Assembly (NCBI GenBank): GCA_031285645.1
Contig: JAITVU010000117.1
Span: forward strand, 1 to 10,610
Origin: Oscillospiraceae bacterium
GTDB lineage: Bacteria > Bacillota > Clostridia > Oscillospirales > Ruminococcaceae
Reading direction: 5' to 3'
DNA: 10,610 nucleotides
Shown one piece after another: positions 7,542 through 10,610 of this stretch (position 1 is the first letter of the stretch; every line of letters starts with the position of its first letter). The translations under genes and the position numbers were made by a program. The notes under the pieces were generated by a model, which ran no database searches, was not told where the DNA came from, and was given only the letters and a program-made list of their open reading frames with translations.

Positions 7542-8465
7542 GTGAATTATGACAAGATTATCAGCACCATGAAAGTCGGGTTTATGGCGCCATTCTATCC
7601 CGTTCCGGATACGGTTAAACCCGAGGATAAAGCCGAGTGGCTTTTTAAACGTTCCAATGAACTGAACTGCAAAACGATTGACTACTGTCTGCCTTTTGAG
7701 GACACGGATGATGATGTGTCGTCTCTGAAAAGCCTGATGGACAGGTACGATATTGAGCCGGATATGCGTGTGCCCCGCAGTTTCTTCACACTGGCGGATG
7801 GCGGCGCGGAAGCGGCTCAGGCCAGAAAGGAACTGGTCGCCCGCTGCAAAAGCATGCATAAGCTCGGACTCCACATTTTACGGGCCGGATATGGCCGGAA
7901 TACAATCCCGACGAGCCGGTTCAGCACGGATGTTAAAGGACAGGACCAGCTTAAAAAACTGGAAAAAACCCTGAGCACAGCGGCCGAAATACTGGAGTCC
8001 GAAGATATTTATTTCGCGCTTGAAAATCACTGTGACTTTACGGCGCAACAGTTTGTCGAGGTCTTTGAAGCGGTTGACTCACCCTATATCGGCTGCGCGC
8101 TGGATACGGGAAACGGCATCATCATTTTTAACGACCCCAATGTTGAATACAAATTGCTGGCGCCCTATGTCATTACGACGCATATCAAGGACATGACCGC
8201 CATGGCCGACCCCGAAAAGGATCATGTTCCCTTTATGGCTTGTAACGCCTTGATGGGTGAGGGGATTGTCGATATCGAGGACGCGATCGAAACGGTAGCC
8301 CGCAAGAGCAAACATGGCCGCGGACTGCACCTTATTGTAGAGACCGGCACAACCGGCGCCTGGGCGCCGCAGTTCGCCGGTATGCCGGATGACGAGCGCA
8401 TCGCCTTGAGCAAAACATGGTACGACACCTATATTGCAAAGCTGCTGAAATTCATAGACCGCTAA
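7542..8465 (+). CDS. Sugar phosphate isomerase/epimerase-like TIM-barrel enzyme (xylose isomerase-like fold)
   Basis: A 307-residue cytoplasmic enzyme of the AP-endonuclease-2/xylose-isomerase-like TIM-barrel superfamily. Members use a divalent metal to isomerise, epimerise, dehydrate or cleave sugars. The expected metal ligands are visible at strand ends: E161 (ALENH), D188 (CALDTGN), H214 (THIKD) and E267 (IVETG). GTG 7542 is chosen because AAAAGGGG lies eight bases upstream. An open frame reaches back to 7422, but those codons run through the GC hairpin; ATG 7569 is possible but has no ribosome site. The SDR gene begins 16 bases after its stop, so the two are cotranscribed. It differs clearly from the second TIM-barrel enzyme in this window. 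The family is sure; the reaction is not. Confidence 0.88.
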   Translation: MNYDKIISTMKVGFMAPFYPVPDTVKPEDKAEWLFKRSNELNCKTIDYCLPFEDTDDDVSSLKSLMDRYDIEPDMRVPRSFFTLADGGAEAAQARKELVARCKSMHKLGLHILRAGYGRNTIPTSRFSTDVKGQDQLKKLEKTLSTAAEILESEDIYFALENHCDFTAQQFVEVFEAVDSPYIGCALDTGNGIIIFNDPNVEYKLLAPYVITTHIKDMTAMADPEKDHVPFMACNALMGEGIVDIEDAIETVARKSKHGRGLHLIVETGTTGAWAPQFAGMPDDERIALSKTWYDTYIAKLLKFIDR

Positions 8466-8481
8466 AATGGAGGGGCATCTC

Positions 8482-9438
8482 ATGAAATATCAGAATGTAC
8501 TTATCACTGGCGCGGCGGGCAGATTGGGACGTTTTGTTTACAAGCATCTGGAGGAGCAGGGATACACCATCACGCTTTTTGATCAGATCACGCCGGCCCA
8601 GGCGGATCCGGCATGGGATGATGAATGCAACGCGCTCTTCATCAAGGGAAGCCTGAATGACCTTGGCGATTGTATGCGCGCCATCCAGCACGCGCAGGCG
8701 GATGTCATTATCCATTTGGCCGCCCTTCCCAACGATTCGGATAAAACCCCGCGCAGCATCCAGAATCCACGCAGGAGAATCCAAACGATTCCCGAAGACA
8801 CCACAATTAAATCCAATGTCATGGGCACCTACTATCTGCTTGACGCGGCTAGAAGGCTCAATGTCAAAAAAATTATATTCGCTTCGTCATTTTTCACACT
8901 GGGCTCCGGATTCCGCATATCCAGCAAACCTTTCCAGGTCGATTATCTGCCTTTGGATGAAAAGCATGAAAGCCGCCCCGAGGACACATACAGCCTGTCA
9001 AAGGTTATCGGTGAGGAAATGCTCAAGGCATACGCGCGGTCCTATGACATCAAATGTGTGTCGCTGCGTTTCCTTGGCGTGTCGTTCCCGTTCAGGCAGT
9101 TCCAACAGGTGTCCATTGAGCAAATCAAAAAAGAGCAGGCGCAGAAGATTGCGGAAAAGAACAGCGAGTTCGCCATTCCCCAATATGTCGACGCGCGCGA
9201 TATCGCGGTTGTCTGCGGCCTCGCCATTGAAAAGGATTTGGACAGCGAGTTTGAAGCCTTCTTTATCGCGACGGACAGCACCTGCTACGATGCGACACAG
9301 GCTGAGATTGTAGCGGTTCTGCGGCCAGATCTGGCCGAGATGGCTAAGAAGAGCATCCCGGACGGCGAATTTGTCATCAGTTGCAAGAAGCTTCAGGATA
9401 CCTACAACTGGAAACCGCAATACGCCAATAAAAAATAG
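8482..9438 (+). CDS. NAD-dependent epimerase/dehydratase (extended SDR)
   Basis: A 318-residue cytoplasmic oxidoreductase of the extended short-chain dehydrogenase family. The Rossmann glycine motif is at 10-16 (GAAGRLG). D34 at the end of the second strand (TLFD) favours NAD over NADP. S135/S136 (FASSFF) and the Y170-x-x-x-K174 pair (YSLSK) complete the catalytic set. ATG 8482 is chosen over ATG 8467 because the latter lies inside the ribosome site (GGAGGGG, six bases before 8482). It follows the TIM-barrel gene by 16 bases and ends just before a terminator, so it closes this transcription unit. Relatives include nucleotide-sugar epimerases and uronate dehydrogenases; in a catabolic importer operon a sugar or uronate oxidation is more likely than nucleotide-sugar synthesis, but this is inference. 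Confidence 0.9.
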   Translation: MKYQNVLITGAAGRLGRFVYKHLEEQGYTITLFDQITPAQADPAWDDECNALFIKGSLNDLGDCMRAIQHAQADVIIHLAALPNDSDKTPRSIQNPRRRIQTIPEDTTIKSNVMGTYYLLDAARRLNVKKIIFASSFFTLGSGFRISSKPFQVDYLPLDEKHESRPEDTYSLSKVIGEEMLKAYARSYDIKCVSLRFLGVSFPFRQFQQVSIEQIKKEQAQKIAEKNSEFAIPQYVDARDIAVVCGLAIEKDLDSEFEAFFIATDSTCYDATQAEIVAVLRPDLAEMAKKSIPDGEFVISCKKLQDTYNWKPQYANKK

Positions 9439-9444
9439 ACCTCC

Positions 9445-9504
9445 AAACACAAAGCTTCCCGAGAAGCTCCAGCAAGCTCTTCTCGGGAAGTTTTGTGTTT
9501 TATA
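9445..9504 (+). terminator. Strong rho-independent terminator after the SDR gene
   Basis: Arms 9445-9466 and 9479-9500 form a 22-bp stem with a single G-U pair. Its core is CTTCCCGAGAAG/CTTCTCGGGAAG, with a 12-base loop. The lower right arm is T-rich (TTTTGTGTTTTAT) and pairs with AAACACAAAG, giving the A-tract/T-tract form. It starts only seven bases after the stop codon and should end the importer-enzyme operon. Confidence 0.9.
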
Positions 9505-9674
9505 CTCAGCGAACTTCAAAAATGGTTTATTTTTGAAGCATTCGCGCGCATGCGCGAATGGGACCGCAAAGCGGCCTTCGCACCGTACATAGTGAACGCG
9601 CACGCCTCCGGCGTGCCGTCAGGCATACGCTTGATACTTCAAAACCGGAACGGTTTTGAAGTTCGTTCACTATA
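9501..9674. mobile_element. MITE-like palindromic element with 21-bp terminal inverted repeats
   Basis: The ends, TATACTCAGCGAACTTCAAAA (9501-9521) and the complement of 9654-9674, match at 18 of 21 bases. The outermost TA on each side could be a target duplication, as in IS630/Tc1-type insertions. The inside is packed with hairpins: 9514-9538 (10 bp), 9539-9560 (9 bp), 9564-9574 (4 bp), 9600-9616 (7 bp) and 9636-9662 (12 bp, 3-base loop). An inner repeat, ATAGTGAACG (9589-9598), pairs with 9664-9673. No transposase is encoded, so it could move only with help from elsewhere. It may instead be a REP-like palindromic repeat or a structured RNA. Copy number in the genome would decide. Confidence 0.55.
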
Positions 9675-9726
9675 TCGGACCTTGTAATGACGGATCATCA
9701 ACATATTATTTATGGAGGGCGATCAC

Positions 9727-10578
9727 ATGCACAGACGACTGAAAATCGGCCATACGGGGATTACATGGGCCGGCAAAGACATTGAAACCGCGGTCGCGAC
9801 AATCTCAAAATTGGGTTATCACGGTGTTGAAGTGTTCGGCGCGGATCTTGACAGGCTGGAAAAGGAAGGCCGGTCCGACTTGTTCGACCGCTATGATATC
9901 CCCCTGATATCGTCTTATTGTTCAATTAATTTAGTCGATCCCTCTGCGAAAGAGGACTCTTTTAATAAAATAGCGCGCTGGGGTTCTTTGATGAAAAAAC
10001 ATGGCGCCAAGTACATATGCCTTGGCGGCGACAGCATAAATCGGATGAATTACAATTATAACGACTATAAGGACTATATATTGAATATGGTCAATGAGGC
10101 AGGGCGGCGTTTTGCGGATATGGGGCTTGCTTTGTGTTATCATCCCCACACCGGCACGCCTATTGAAACAGCGCATGAAATCAGAACATTAATGGAAGGC
10201 GTGGACGCAAAGGTCGTCGCATTTGCCCCCGATGTTGGTCAGATTCAGAAAGGCGGAGCCGACGCTGTTCAAATTGTCAAAGATTATCTGGAGCTGGTTC
10301 GCCATGTCCATTTTAAGGATTACGACGGCGTGCCGGTTAAGTACACCCCTGACGGCAAGGAAATTGACTCTTCCGGTTTCGCCTGCTACACACCGCTCGG
10401 CAAAGGGATCGTTGATTTACCGGCAATCCTGGATTTGCTGGAAATGTCGGCCTTTGACAATATGGTTATGGTGGAGTTGGACGGCGGCGAGACGGTTCCC
10501 ATGCCGCAGGAAGAGGCGCTGACAATCAGCCGCGATTATCTGAAAGAACTCGGTTATTCATTCCGTGAAAGGAAATAA
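9727..10578 (+). CDS. IolE-like sugar isomerase/epimerase or dehydratase (TIM barrel)
   Basis: A 283-residue cytoplasmic enzyme of the xylose-isomerase-like TIM-barrel superfamily. It resembles inosose dehydratase IolE and related sugar isomerases at the start (KIGHTGITWAGKD, 6-18) and in the metal-site motifs. These include YHPHTGTPIET (138-148, with H139, H141 and E147), D169 (FAPDVGQ), H195 (HVHFKD) and E250 (MVELDGG). ATG 9727 is chosen because GGAGGG ends about seven bases upstream; the ATG at 9712 overlaps that site. Its length fits IolE-like proteins. It lies after a terminator and the MITE-like element, so it is probably transcribed separately or by read-through. No inositol genes are seen, so a sugar other than inosose is equally possible. 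The fold is sure; the substrate is not. Confidence 0.88.
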   Translation: MHRRLKIGHTGITWAGKDIETAVATISKLGYHGVEVFGADLDRLEKEGRSDLFDRYDIPLISSYCSINLVDPSAKEDSFNKIARWGSLMKKHGAKYICLGGDSINRMNYNYNDYKDYILNMVNEAGRRFADMGLALCYHPHTGTPIETAHEIRTLMEGVDAKVVAFAPDVGQIQKGGADAVQIVKDYLELVRHVHFKDYDGVPVKYTPDGKEIDSSGFACYTPLGKGIVDLPAILDLLEMSAFDNMVMVELDGGETVPMPQEEALTISRDYLKELGYSFRERK

Positions 10579-10610
10579 CCCTGTGTGCAAAGCCCGGGAA
10601 CTGTTTTAGA

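Noticed and set aside
8998..9603. 201-codon minus-strand open frame over the SDR end, terminator and MITE-like element
   Set aside because: It runs through the terminator hairpin and the palindromic element and has no recognisable domain.
9493..9687. 64-codon open frame across the palindromic element
   Set aside because: It starts inside the terminator stem, has no ribosome site and is explained by the GC-rich hairpins being open in one frame.
9685..9709. TTGTAA-16-TATTAT as a promoter for the IolE-like gene
   Set aside because: Transcription would start at about 9716, inside the ribosome-binding site, leaving almost no leader for initiation at ATG 9727.

Overview
The window looks like chromosomal DNA from a low-to-moderate GC Bacillota, most likely an anaerobic Clostridia member living on plant or host glycans. 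The evidence is the gene set: a YesM/YesN-type two-component system next to an LplB/LplC/LplA (YtcP/YtcQ)-type ABC importer. Shine-Dalgarno sequences are strong and purine-rich, and GTG and TTG starts are common. No phage, plasmid, CRISPR, tRNA or rRNA genes are visible.

Layout. Positions 1-1436 (minus) hold an AraC-type response regulator cut off by the left edge. It has no entry as a closed ORF, but it reads through 478 codons without a stop. Positions 1433-1681 hold an odd short reading frame that overlaps the regulator start. Positions 1682-3397 (minus) encode the cognate membrane sensor histidine kinase. A 437-bp divergent region (3398-3834) carries a tandem direct repeat with a 21-bp period, placed over the -35 region of the importer promoter. 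The plus strand then carries permease 1 (3835-4791), permease 2 (4818-5699) and a sugar-binding lipoprotein (5743-7389). A perfect 13-bp GC hairpin without a T tract (7439-7480) follows. Next come a TIM-barrel sugar isomerase/epimerase-like enzyme (7542-8465) and an extended SDR (8482-9438). A strong rho-independent terminator (9445-9504) follows, then a 174-bp palindrome-rich MITE-like element (9501-9674), and then a second, IolE-like TIM-barrel enzyme (9727-10578).

How it fits together (inference). The histidine kinase probably senses an extracellular saccharide or a liganded binding protein and phosphorylates the regulator. The regulator would bind the tandem repeat and switch on the importer operon. 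The lipoprotein captures an oligosaccharide or modified sugar, and the two permeases import it with an ATPase that is not encoded here (probably a shared MsmX-type subunit). The NAD-dependent SDR and the two unrelated metal-dependent TIM-barrel enzymes would then oxidise, isomerise or dehydrate the sugar. The exact substrate cannot be told from the sequence. The most notable non-coding signals are the 21-bp-period operator, the intercistronic hairpin after the binding-protein gene, and the MITE-like element.
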